A DNA stretch of 64,000 nucleotides from Lamellibrachia columna (taxonomy: Eukaryota > Annelida > Polychaeta > Sabellida > Siboglinidae), in contig OY759271.1 of assembly GCA_963662155.1 (NCBI GenBank), forward strand, positions 13,695,898 through 13,759,897, read 5' to 3'. The notes beneath the pieces were generated by a model. That model had not been told where the DNA came from and made no database searches. It saw only the letters and a program-made list of their open reading frames with translations. This document shows positions 1 to 11,200 of the stretch, piece after piece. How positions within the stretch are numbered: the first letter of the stretch is position 1; each line of letters starts with the position of its first letter. Made by a program: the position numbers and the translations under genes.

Positions 1-1811
1 AGCTGTTATTCTGTTCTTAGATTGTTATTGCACGGACTGTTTTTGCACCATTCCATGTCATGTTGATCTTGATCATGCATTATTTCCTAAGAAAATAAAC
101 TGTTTTATTCTCCATCTGGCACCCATCACCTCTAGATAACAACCAGAATTCTTCCAACCAGTTCAGAATCAGCATAGAGCTTTGCTTTACTTACATATAA
201 TGACAAAAACAATTTGTTTATTGCTAATAGTTTCATATACATGTATTTACCACAATATTAGTTGTGCAACTTGGTCAAATTGCCAACAAGTGAAATAATT
301 TGGCTACACTTGGTCAAATTGTCAACAAGTGAAATATTTTGGCCACATCAGGAGGCATGATGGATTGGAAAACAAAATTCTGGAGTGGCAGGGAATAGAA
401 GCAGAGGCAATTAAGTCACAACAGATGGGAGAAGGACGTCACTTCAGAACAGTGACAGCAATGAGTGGAATACCGGTAGCTGGAGAAAGACATCGATTTC
501 ACAAAAAAAGACTTTGGCAATGACATCCTGAACAGGATTTGCAAATTGCAGAAGAAGAATGTTTTATTTAGGTCAGGCTAATTAATTGAGAATCTGCTTC
601 CTAGAATGGTTTGACCTTCCTCGTTGACCCAGAATGTTAGTACAGCTTGGTCTGCCTCGGTGCATGAGGTCTATATATCATCCAGGTCTGTGCTCAAACA
701 AGAACATTAAATCAATACAACCCACTAACAATTTCACTGCAACAGTCTGCTCCAACATTATGCATTTTAAAGAGAACATTTATCATGAAAAGTATACATT
801 TATCATCAACAAAGTTAACAGAGACGCCCTGGAGCGAATATGTACATGAACCTTGGGGAGATACATGTGCATAGGGAACTGGGCTGAATGCAGGGTGGAT
901 GTGGGATAACACATGCTTGGGATCTAGTCCATTTGCTGCAGAAACTGAATAATCTTCCCTGAATGCTGAGACTGAATTATATACTGCACCCTGTCTCCTG
1001 TGGCCAGTTTAATTAATCTTCTTTAATTATTCTTCCATTGCAGCTCATATCTCTGTATAAGTTATGCCCCTACACATTTGACTTGAGTATAGCCCAGCTG
1101 GGTGGGTTAGATATAGAGACATAACCTGTACCAGTCCAGGCATGGACACTAGGTAGACACTTCCATTATGTCCAATGATGATAATAAGAAAGAATCTTGT
1201 TTTAGTGTCTCATCCGAAAGACACCATATCAGGGGTAGAACTTAACGCTCGCTCCTCACCCGAGGCAAGTAGAAATGCCTCAGAATGAGTAACATTTGGC
1301 TAGCACTAGCCCCGTCTCCAGGTGAGGAGCTATTTTCCACTCGTTAGTTCTATCTAAAGGTAAGTCATTTTATTTATGCATACAATATATCGGAAAATAA
1401 AATCTCAAATCTTTGCTTCTCGATATCCGGTTTAGTAAAGTGTTCAGCCACTACACGTTACCCGTTGCAACGTAGTCGTAGAGACATGTGCACTGGTACC
1501 AATGAACAGTTGGTACCAGTACCAAAATATAGTACATTGAACAGTGCTAACTTTTGCCCGTTGGCAGTCTTCGTTTCTTTTCGAAATGTGGAATTTTATT
1601 AAAGGTGTCCATACCCCAAAAAGACAATTGAGTATGGAAGATAAAATTGCACACAGCAGGTGTATGATGCATCGGATAGAAAACCTGAATTTCAGCCGCA
1701 CTGGCTGAAGCAGTTCTCATGGCTAGAGTACAACTATTTTGGTAATGAATCGTGTATGAGGATATCACGGAAGAGGCAGCCAAATACTGAGACCTAGTGA
1801 ACTAATTTTGT
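1..1811. other. Non-coding, one LINE fragment only
   Basis: Apart from the LINE remnant at 329-523, I see no coding exon, RNA gene or clear transposon border here. A short direct repeat (ttggtcaaattg...caacaagtgaaata) occurs at about 271-298 and 308-335, just before the LINE fragment. Short open frames on both strands lack recognisable motifs or splice borders. Confidence 0.5.
329..523 (+). pseudogene. C-terminal fragment of a LINE reverse transcriptase ORF
   Basis: The translated stretch starts with YFGHIRRHDGLENKILEW and ends with a basic GERHRFHKKR-type tail. The pattern FGHI-R-DG-E--I-EG followed by a basic, Trp-poor tail is what the last ~60 residues of RTE- and L1-like ORF2 proteins look like, after the RT and thumb domains. 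No RT core motif (FADD/YADD) is present, so this is a 5'-truncated, dead 3' piece. The sequence after 523 is likely the LINE 3' UTR. The family assignment rests only on this short similarity pattern and is an inference; a chance open frame cannot be excluded. Confidence 0.4.
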
Positions 1812-2966
1812 ACAAGCAAATTATGTGGAGGGTTTATAGGCATACAAGAAAGGATGAAGACTACACAAATTACAAAGAGGCACTTAATGCAGCTATGACT
1901 GAAATTAGACAATCTAAAAGAAGCTAAGCTATAAGCAAAACATAGCATGTAACATAAAAAATTACCTCAGAACATCTACACTAGATCGAGCGAATGTCAC
2001 CACGTCATTCCTCCAGCAATTAAATCCAATGTGTTTAAGTAGTTTCTTTCCACGCAGTTATTGACTGGAATTCCTTAAGCCCTGAACTTTTAAGCAGTGA
2101 AACAATCTCTAGTTTTAAAAGCAGATTAGAAAAAACTTCATTAATAGTGTAGGCAACTGGAAGCCATGTGGACAGCATTCATAGACATAATCATGTCACT
2201 GAAATTATTTGTTCATTATCTCTACAAGTAATATTTTTATTTATTCATTTTTTTCTCTAATTCTCAGTGACTGATGCTGTCCACAGGATTATACACCGAA
2301 TGGTTCTTCCCGTTATCCGTGTTGATGTAGAATGACTGCAAGAGTTTTTATGCACATGTCCGGAGTAAACAAAGCATAAAAGAAAAAATTGGACCACTAG
2401 AAAATAGTGCTGGAAATATAATATCACAAGGTTTTTTAATGGCAGAAGACCTAAACGGTTACTTCGATTCAGTGTTTACCAGAGAGGATATTAGTTCATT
2501 ACCAACTCCAGATGCTAAATTTCAGGAGGCTAAATCAGACTATTTAGGGAAATTAATTGTAACTCCAGAAATGGTAGCAAAGAAAATAAAGACAATGAAG
2601 GATAATAAATCACCTGGAGTGGATGGAATTCCTCCAATGGAAACAGTAGAACAAATTATTATACCACTTGCAAGAGTGTTCAACTTGTCATTAAATGAGG
2701 GAGCGGTTCCTACTGAATGGAAAGAAGCAAACATTATACCATTATTTAAAAAATGGTTCGAGAAATAAGTAAGAATTACAGACCAGTGAATTTAACATCA
2801 GTGATTTGTAAATTATTAGAAAGGTTAATTAAAAACCATATGGTGGACTTCCTAGTTAGGCATAAATTATTAAATTCATGTCAACATGGATTCCTAAAAG
2901 CGAGGTCATGCTTAACAAATATGTTATGTTTTTTGGAAGAAATCACTAAGTGGATAGATGAGGGAT
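1812..2966 (+). mobile_element. CR1-like retrotransposon copy A, 5'- and 3'-truncated
   Basis: Forward-strand piece of the same CR1 family as copies B, D, F, G and H. From about 1812 it matches the linker between endonuclease and RT (MWRVYRHTRKDEDY, EALNAAMTEIRQSKRS). It then breaks at about 1964 and resumes at about 2331 with SFYAHVRSKQ, MAEDLNGYF and the RT N-terminal motif NKSPGVDGIPP (2607-2640). It ends in KWIDEG at about 2960, where the tail of reverse copy B begins. One frameshift lies near 2755, and a few codons are missing after GIPP. The remainder of this copy (YLDFQKAFDKVP, FADD and beyond) is not found beyond copy B, so the insertion of B was accompanied or followed by loss of the 3' half. 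Confidence 0.85.
1964..2330 (+). mobile_element. 3' fragment of a second LINE family nested in CR1 copy A
   Basis: This block separates two halves of CR1 copy A that are contiguous in copies B and H (the CR1 reading stops at NIKN and resumes at SFYAHV). Inside it, about 2060-2155 reads VIDWNSLSPELLSSETISSF and then FKSRLEK, the W-N-SLP-E....SFK.RL pattern that closes many CR1/L2/Jockey-type ORF2 proteins. So it is a 5'-truncated 3' end of a different non-LTR element. I could not fix a target-site duplication at the two borders, so the exact ends are uncertain by some bases. Confidence 0.55.
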
Positions 2967-2999
2967 TTAACAAGATTTAACAAGATTTAACAAGATTTG
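2964..2999 (-). repeat. 3'-terminal tandem tail of CR1 copy B
   Basis: Three to four units of the 10-bp direct repeat tttaacaaga, immediately followed by the conserved CR1 3' terminus gccatccaagcc. The same tail occurs at 24513 (copy D), 26903 (copy F, degenerate), 58398 (copy H) and, inverted, at 49920-49935 (copy G). It is probably the template-slippage tail generated during target-primed reverse transcription. Confidence 0.85.
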
Positions 3000-3062
3000 C
3001 CATCCAAGCCAAAGGCCCAGATGGCAAGTGGACAAGGAAGCCATTGGCTTATCGAGAGTCCA

Positions 3063-5967
3063 TCAATGTTCATCCACCTGGTACTTATAACCCGCCCTCC
3101 TGAGATATGTGTCAACCTTGTTTTTAAACATATTCACGCTGCTAACAGTTACACAATCTGTAGACAATATGTTCCATTCATTTATTGTCCTCTGTGAGAA
3201 TGAGTGCTTCCTGATGTCCAATCTACATTGATCCTTTACTAATTTTACCTCATGTCCTCTAGTTCTGCTATCCTTCTTGAGTGAGAAAAACATATTTCTA
3301 TCAATATTTTCATACCCATTCAATATCTTAAAAACTTCAATCTGATCTCCTCTTAACCTCCTTGTCTCTAGAGTTGTTAAACCACATTCTTTCAGGCGTT
3401 CTTCATAACTAAGGTCTCTAAGTTCTGGAATCATTTTAGTTGCTCTCCTTTGTATGCGTTCAAGCGTATCTATATCCTTCTTACGATATGGTCTCCATGC
3501 TTGTATACAGTATTCTAAATGAGGTCTAACTATTGCTTTATAAAGAGGTATAATTAACTTTTTTCCCTTGTATGTTATGTTTCTTCTAATCAATCCAAGA
3601 ATTTTATTACCCTTTGAAGCTGCAATACCACACTGCTCTGAAACTTTCATATCAGCGCTTATTGTAACTCCTAAGTCCTTTTCTTTTACAGTAGTACCCA
3701 GAACAGTATCTCCCATTTTATAGTTTACATTCAAATTCCCATGTCCTGTATGTAGGCATTTACATTTCCCAAAATTGAACAGCATCTGCCATTTCTCAGA
3801 CCGTTTCACTAATCTGTCTAGATCGTTTTGTAAATGTTGTTTATCACCATCAGTATTAACCTTTCTAAACAGTTTTGTGTCATCCGCAAATTTCAGTATG
3901 TTACTTGTTATACTGTCGTCCAAGTCATTGATATAAATTAAGAATAATATAGGTCCTAATACTGATATTCCTAATACCCCACTCAAAACCAATTTCCAAT
4001 TTGAAACTTCTCCATCTACTACAACTCGTTGTCTTCTGTCAGTCAGCCATTGTTCTATCCAGTCAGTTATGCTATCCCCGATACCATGGGCTTTTAATTT
4101 AAGTAGTAATCTTTGATGTGGCACTTTGTCAAAAGCTTTCTGAAAATCTAAGTAGATAATATCTACTGGCGATCCCACGTCTATCCACTTAGTGATTTCT
4201 TCCAAAAAACATAACATATTTGTTAAGCATGACCTCGCTTTAAGGAATCCATGTTGAGATGAATTTAATAATTTATGCTTATCGAGGAAGTCCACCATAT
4301 GGTCTTTAATTAACCTTTCTAATAATTTACAAATCACTGACGTTAAACTCACTGGTCTGTAATTCTCTGACTTATTTCTCGAACCCTTTTTAAATAATGG
4401 TATGATGTTTGCTTCTTTCCATTCAAACGGAACAACTCCCTCTTTTAATGACAAGTTGAATACTCTTGCAAGTGGTATACTGATTTGTTCTACTGTTTCC
4501 ATTAGTAATTTTGGAGGAATCCCATCCACTCCCGGTGATTTGTTATCCTTCATTGCCTTTATTTTCTTAGCTACCAATTCTGGAGTTACAACTAACGGAC
4601 CTAAATAGTAAGATTTAGCCCCCTGAAATTTAGCATCAGCAACTGGTAATGAACTAATATCTTCTTAGGTAAACACTGAACTGAAGTAACCATTTAGGTC
4701 TTCCGCCATTAAAAACCCCTGTGATATTATATTTCCAGCACTGTCTTCTAGAGGTCCAACCTTGTCTTGTACGTTTTGTTTACTCCTGACATATGCATAA
4801 AAACTCTTGCTGTCATTTTTTATGTTACATGCTAGTTTTTGCTCATAGCTTCTTTTAGATTGTCTGATTTCAGTTGTAGCTGCATTAAGTGCCTTTTTTG
4901 CATAGTCTTCTTCCTTTCTGGTATGCCTATAAACCTTCCACATAATTTGTTTTACCATTATTTTTCTAATAGCCTCTTTTGACAAGTGTTTCTTTCTACA
5001 CCGTTTTCCTTGTTTTTGGAAGGGAACAAATTTATCGATGATACTCTCAATTTCATATTTTAGAATATTCCAACATTCAATTGTGGTCTTATTCATCAGC
5101 ATGTTATTCCAATCTAGCTTTGCTAAGTATTTTCTCATATCTTTGTAGTTACCTTTGTGGAAGTTTCTCTTGTACTTTTTCTTTTGTTTACTTTCTGATT
5201 TTACATTGATGTCAAAATGTATTTGATTATGGTCACTATTACCCAATGGTTCAAATATTTTTACATTGTCCACTAATTCTTTCTGTGATGAAAACTATAT
5301 CTAATACATTTTCTCCCCTGGTTGGTTCTAGTATGTGCTGAGTAAGAAAGCTATCCTGGATTAAAAATAGAAATTGTTGGTCCTCAATCCCTGTGCTCTC
5401 TAGAGAATTCCATTGTATGTGTCCATGGTTAAAATCTCCCATTATGATACATTCCCCTTTACTAACTTCCTTTATAGCATTTTTTATTTTTGTGTTGTCC
5501 TCTTCGTTTATGTTTGGACTTCGGTAAACTAATCCAATAGTTAATTTTGAATTTCCTGAAACAATTATGCACCAAACAGCTTCATCACAATCTGCTTCCC
5601 TTTCTAGTTTTATTTCATAAGCCTGAATAGATTCTTTAACATATAAAATAACTCCCCTGCCCCTTCTTCCTATTCGATCTTTCCTAAACATTACATATCC
5701 TGTCAGTCCTAATTCAGCATCTGTTATATCTATGTTGGCCCATGATTCAGTTATACCAATTATGTGAGGGTCAATATCTTCTACCATAATGTTTAATTCG
5801 TTTTTCTTATTTACTATGCTCCTTGCATTTAAACAAATGCATCTATAACCTTTTTCAGAGATGTTTTTCGGATGATTTGATATTGGTTTATCTGTGCTAG
5901 TGGCCTCTTGTTCTGCTTGAGACACCTCTAGGTAACCCCCCTGCACTTCTAGTTTAAAGAATGTTTA
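3063..5967 (-). pseudogene. CR1 ORF2: APE endonuclease plus reverse transcriptase, disrupted
   Basis: ORF2 nicks target DNA and reverse-transcribes the element RNA. Reading from 5' (about 5967) it has no ATG at the start. The open frame begins after a TAA just upstream and overlaps the end of the ORF1 frame. The endonuclease shows ITESW, VYRSP, MGDFN and LDIVF. A frameshift at about 5270-5290 puts the catalytic SDH block (GNSDHNQIHFD) in another frame. A TAA at 4665-4667 interrupts VFT-EDISSLP, where copy H has an Lys codon. The RT follows: NKSPGVDGIPP, YLDFQKAFDKVP, a mutated SGVLGISVLGPI ([11 protein letters not shown] in copies D and H) and FADDTKLF. The C-terminal thumb-like region runs to the end. 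The usual stop after RRAGYK is lost and the frame runs on for six residues. Confidence 0.85.
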
Positions 5968-7181
5968 CTTCCAAAAATATTTGTCATTGTACCCAAGTCA
6001 CTATCTACTGCTGCTGAAAGTTTGTCCGCGAATACTGCCGCCCCCTTTCCACTTAAATGAAGCCCATCCTTCATGTACATATCAGCCCTCCCAACAAAAC
6101 TTCCCCATAAATCCACAAATCAAACTTCCTCTTCCCTACATAGCTTCTGGACTAACATGTTAATTGCCATCCCCCGACAATTTCGATATTTGTGACCCCT
6201 CCTGCCCATTACAGGTAAAATCCCTGACAGTATTACCTGCTCAACCTGTGTCTGTTTTAGTGTTCTGACCAACTGCCTATATTTCCTAACTATGGCAGTT
6301 GTACCCTCCCTCTCTACGTTATTTGTCCCTATGTGTACTAAAACAGATCCACCCTTACCCGAGCCTACAATGTTTTTTACCCTCTCAGTTATCGCCTCTA
6401 TTTTGGCTCCAGGCAAGCAGACAACCACATCATCTCCCTTGTTTAAGACTCTGTCGGTCTTCCTAACTATCGAATCCCCCACAAACACCCTCGCTCTCTT
6501 CCTCACCCCCTCTATTACTGCTGCAGAATAACTCTTCCGTTCGATCCCCTCCATCACATTCTGTCCTGACCCCTTCCCTCCTGTCTCCCCCACTTCCCAC
6601 TCCTTTGCTCTTGTCTCTCCCACTCCCCTCTCCTTCACTCCGGTTGTTTTCCCTCCCGTCTCCCCCACTCCATTCTCCTTCCCTCCTGTCTCCCCTACTC
6701 CCCTCTCCTTCACTCCGGTTGTCTTCCCTCCCGTTCCTTTCCTTCCCGTCTCCTTACGTCCTGTCTCCCTACGACCTGTCACCTTCCCTCCTCTCAGCTT
6801 CCTCCCAGGCTGCGGTGAGCTCTCCCTAGCATCTCTTGTGTCTTTCCCCACTTTATCATCTACTGTTCCCCCACCAGAACTACTGGCACAACCCCCCTGT
6901 TCCCTTCCCACCATTGCCACAACGAGCAGCCTCAGCTCTTCCAACTCCACCTCTAGTTCCTTCATCTTCGTACATCCCCTACACTCAAAACTAAAACTAT
7001 CTGCCTGGACCTCAGCCCAGGACTTCTCGCACCCAGACTTGACGAAGTCCACCCAGTTACTGCAACTGCCACAAATTAAGTGCCTTGTGGCCTTTAACTG
7101 CCGTTTGCACAGCGCCATCATACAATTTAGTTTTAATTTGTTTGCTACGTTAGCCTTGAATAAGGCTGTTTTTGTGATCAA
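5949..7181 (-). pseudogene. CR1 ORF1: PHD-like zinc finger and SGNH esterase, premature stop
   Basis: ORF1 proteins of CR1 elements bind the element RNA and form the ribonucleoprotein; many carry a PHD-type finger and an SGNH esterase of unclear role. From the ATG at 7181, residues 37-70 hold C37-x2-C40, C51 and C67-x2-C70, followed by a predicted coiled coil (KELEVELEELRLL). A low-complexity stretch of about 100 residues, with repeated TGVKERGVGETGGK units, comes next. From residue 232 the SGNH fold appears: GDSIVR (block I serine, about 235-240) and GTNN (285-288). A TGA at 6120-6122 stops translation at residue 353. The same frame continues to a TAG at 5949-5951 and includes the expected DGLH (Asp-x-x-His, 6057-6068). 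So one substitution removes the catalytic Asp/His from this copy. Confidence 0.85.
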
Positions 7182-7535
7182 AAGAACACTTTAGGCTAAT
7201 ATACTTGCTAACTGTGTCTTCTATTAACCTCGCATGAGAAAAAAAACCTGCCACCTAGCAAATACGGAGAACACTGTGTAACAAAACAACGAAGTCAGTG
7301 TGTACTAATTTACGCTAAAATCCTGCTGTTAATTCCTTTTTACCAAAAACGTTTACTACCACTATGTCAGATATTACCTTATGTATGTAATTTAAGTAAA
7401 TAAATCACTTTATCTTATATATATATATTAGCCAATGTAAACAATAGCTCGATGCACGAGTTTAATTCACGACCTGTAAACAAACTCCCTTTTATCACTC
7501 GTTGAGTTTGAATCCAGGAAAAAATACTACCTCTG

Positions 7536-7775
7536 AGTGTTCATCTTGTCATTAAAAGAGGGAGTGGTTCCTCTTGAATGGAAAGAAACAAACACCATAC
7601 CATTATTTAAAAAGGGTTCGAGAAATAAGTCAGAGAATTACAGACCAGTGGGTTTAGCAACAGTGATTTGTAAATTATTAGAACGGTTAATTAAAGACCA
7701 CATGGACTTTGTTAGGCATAAATTACTAAATCCTTCTCCACATGGATTCCAAATAGTCATGCGTAACAAACATGT
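7536..7775 (+). mobile_element. CR1-like fragment C
   Basis: A 240-bp forward piece matching the RT finger region: LSLKEGVVPLEWKE, PLFKKGSRNKSENYRPV, VICKLLERLIKDHM, then RHKLLN and HGF before similarity fades near 7775. It is truncated at both ends. It overlaps the part of ORF2 already present in copy A, so it is not the missing half of A but a separate copy or a rearranged duplicate next to the 5' end of copy B. Confidence 0.8.
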
Positions 7776-7789
7776 ATTAACTGAATAAA

Positions 7790-8204
7790 AGAATTATAAC
7801 ATAAGAATTTTTTATTTGTTTATTTTATGTTTAAGGAGAATTGTAGGTAAACAATTTTTTTGTATGGGGATGAGTAACATATTAAGGCTACAAATCTCCC
7901 TGGCAAGTGGGTTACATTTCTTAATTTCTACCCCTGCTTAATCAACCTAATAGGCGTACAGAATGATACAAAATTGGGCTATGGAAAAATTTCAAAGAAT
8001 CTGTTCTTATAAGCGTACACCAAAATTTTTTTCACACTGTTCCACACTAGTCAAATTACAATAATTATGGATCCTGCTGATTAAAAAAGGGGTGTACGCT
8101 AATTAGGACATGTATGCTTAATAGGTCGAATATGGTACTTCGAACTTCTTTCACATATGCCATGTGCAAGTCGCACCCAATTATTATGAAACGACTGGGT
8201 TGGC
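7790..8204. other. Non-coding, nothing recognised
   Basis: AT-rich sequence without exon-like borders, tandem repeats or terminal inverted repeats that I can see. Confidence 0.4.
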
Positions 8205-8275
8205 CGGTGGCCTGCACTTCAAACCCAGTGCCTCCTGGTTATGAGGGAAGCACCTAGCCATTGAGCAACACATTG
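8205..8275 (-). repeat. tRNA-Met-like head of a SINE
   Basis: On the minus strand a box A-like TTGCTCAATGG (8258-8268) is followed by an anticodon arm whose loop reads CTCATAA (8238-8245). That is the loop of an elongator tRNA-Met, anticodon CAT. A box B-like GGGTTTGAAGTGC lies at 8214-8226. Spacing fits a tRNA-derived pol III promoter. The acceptor stem cannot be closed cleanly and box B has T for C, so it is a degenerate tRNA-derived SINE head rather than a functional tRNA gene. The SINE body would extend leftward (about 8205 down to 8150 or beyond), but its end is not visible. Confidence 0.5.
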
Positions 8276-8279
8276 ATTC

Positions 8280-11200
8280 ACTGGAGCCAACTGCTTCAGT
8301 GAGTACGGAATGACAAATGTATCTAGAGTTTTCACAGCGGAGAATACATTAAGGATTATTTGCACCAGCTGCAATAATTGAGCACATGGCTGGATAGCTC
8401 AAATATAGTTAAAAAAATAGGATTCCTCAAAGTTCTATCTAGTGTTAATCAGCATAACTGCCCATTACACTGTTAACTGGAAATTTGTGCAATGTTTTGA
8501 GCCATGATGCTTCCTTCTTTGTACAGTAATGACACAATAACACTGATAAACATGTAATGAATAGTAGATTTGCATTGGGACTCAGTCTAAGCTTGGAATA
8601 CTGATCTATGCTGTACATGTGGATTAATTTTGACAGATGTGCCAAGTCATTGCATAGACAAACATTCGTTTATTTGACTTATGACAACCCTTTCAAAAAA
8701 TGCTGGTGAGAATCCTCGATATTTTATCATCAGTTCATGTTAACTGATGAAACTAGTAATCATCTAGGCATACAGAATCATCTGCCTGTGGTAGATCAAT
8801 ATTATATTGACTCATCACCCATTGACAAGATAATTCCAGTGTACTGAACTATAACCATGACATTGCACCACTCAATCCATCTTGGACCCTTAGGCTAGGT
8901 ATTTAGACACAAAACTTCAATCACCTACATTCCCAGATTCACACTAATGAGTAGGCAATGTGCAGATGTAATTGATCATTACTTATGGGGATTAGTGGTT
9001 TCCATTTAGATGCACTAATCACCAATCTCTTGATCATGACATACAGTGAGAGAGTTCGAACCATTGCTTCGTTGAGGGGCAGAAATTTATTGTATTATAA
9101 AAGTATGGGCAAAGAACTTGTAAAAATGCAAAAAAAAAATTTTGTGGGCTAAATGTGTTAATTGTTTTCGAAAGGGATTTCAATTTTGTTAGGTCATATT
9201 CTACAAATAAGTGCCTATGAACGTTATAAACACTTTCTCTCTTCCTGAGTACTAGCTGTTTTTCAAAATTAAATTGGGCCATCATGAAACAATAGCCTAT
9301 GACTAGAATTTGGAATTGGTTTGATTTTTGTAATCGATCATCGGTTTAGCCAAACCAATCGATGACTGATTATATAATCAGTTAGTTGGCGGCCATTGTT
9401 GGAATAAAACAAAGTCAATTTAATCATGCCACCAGATCATTACTGACTCATTGCAAGCCATTATGTCCAAAAATGTAGCTACTATACATGTTATCTATAA
9501 AATAAAGGAAACATGTTACAAATATGTTTTAAATATTTATTTTTATGATGTTCATCGGACACGGGTGGTTCAGGCCGGCTCGTCGAGCCAAGTGGTTTAT
9601 CGTGCCAGTGCCGTGGGCACGAAATCATGCTAGCAACTTGCTGAATACTCACCTCAAATAGCCTGCAAACTAGAACTGAACTAGAATAATAACCTGACTC
9701 AGTAATACTGGTGGCAGTTTGATGAAATATTTATGCAGAAACAAATACAAACAGATTGAAATGTTGCAAAACAAAATTGCGACCAGACCACAGACCTACT
9801 AAACACCTCTGGGGTTGGAACGTGTGTTTCAATTTGCGATTATCTTTCGCTGAATTAAATAACTTAATATGTTAACTGATATAAATTTAGGTGCCAAGGC
9901 CAATTTCAGGCTTTCCGTCGATACAATGTGGAATAATCAAAATAGTCTGTGAGCGCCCGACTTTTTTTGGCGCCATAATTAACCTTGATAATCCAGGCTC
10001 CGTGAGGTGGCGCCACTGATTTGTCGCACACAAGATTTCCAGTGCATCCAGATAACTCGGGCGAAATTCAGCATCATTTATTTTATAATCGAAAAATAAT
10101 CGCTCACACAAGATTGTCATCGATTAATTGATGGGAAGCATGAACCAACCAGTCATCCAACTGACTGACTGATGACTGACTGACTGATTATGGTGATTTT
10201 TTACGATTTAGGCCAGTTTTTTATTTTTAGATCTACAGATTTTTTTAGTCATGTCTAACAGAGGGAAAAATAAAAAAAATGTTTTACTGTCATTTCAAAC
10301 ACCGGAGGGGTGAAAAAGAGAGATGAAGGGGAAAAAAGGATTAATCAAAGCCAGTCATTTTTTTAAAGTTTTTGTATGGATTATTACAGTAGTGTTTAAG
10401 GTAGCTGGGGCAGCTATTATATGCTTACCTTGAATTGATAAGTTTCAGCAGAAGTCGTTAAGATAAATTAACTATTTCTTCACAGATTGTAGATTAAATA
10501 CTACATAATATTCCAGATTAATAAAATGTTTAGTTTTTCATTTATTTGGTTATGTTACAAGATTTTTTTACATTTTTGTAAATGTAAAAAAGCCACAAAA
10601 TGTAAAATTATATTATTTTGAGAAAATCCCCAAAGAAATAAATTACATACATATCAGTATGACAGTGTCACTGATAACTTTAAGATAGATTTTGGTTAAC
10701 ATAAACGAATTACATCTGCTACACCACCGTGAATAAATTAAGCAAGAGTTGAATGGCAGCCTAAAGTGGCACTGTATTTTTGACACAAACCCTTCACCAA
10801 TCGTAATTCAATATCATATTATGTTGCCTGCATGTAAGACATGTTTACATGCCAAATTCCAACATCGTAAGCAGTGTAGTTTCTCTAAAATAATAAATTA
10901 TGCATAATTTCCTGGTTATTAATGAAAACGCAATCTCAACAAATGCTTGTTATCGTGTCAAAATTTACAGTTTTTCACTAGCATTTTACATATTGTTGAC
11001 AAAACAATGAACATTTGTAATATTGACACGTCCCCTTAATTTGCTTCCACAATGGCCCTTGAATTTCTATTTGTAACATGTTGTCATCAATGGTATCAGG
11101 TTACGCCAGCCATCTGACAAACATGTGGCAGGGCTTGTTGACGGTCATTCTGATTGGCCTGTTATGTGGCAGGGTCACCAGGTCACATGAATATACATTG

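Larger units (their letters stand above)
2967..7500 (-). mobile_element. Near full-length CR1-like retrotransposon copy B
   Basis: The only copy here with both ORFs. Read on the minus strand: 5' UTR (somewhere within 7182-7500, end not resolved), ORF1 with zinc-finger and SGNH-esterase domains, ORF2 with APE endonuclease and reverse transcriptase, a short 3' UTR, and a tail of direct repeats of AAATCTTGTT (seen on the plus strand as aacaagattt) at about 2964-2998. Short tandem 3' tails instead of poly(A) are typical of the CR1 clade. Both ORFs carry inactivating changes, so the copy is dead but young: it is very similar to copies D and H. It sits inside copy A. Copy C begins just after its 5' end. 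Confidence 0.85.

Noticed and set aside
4402..4608. Forward frame opposite CR1 copy B (also 59818-60024 and 27899-28105)
   Set aside because: Antisense shadow of the conserved RT N-terminal region, present wherever that region occurs.
5944..5946. GTG as the start codon of CR1 ORF2
   Set aside because: The frame is open further upstream to about 5967; a GTG start is not expected in an animal element and the true initiation route is unknown.
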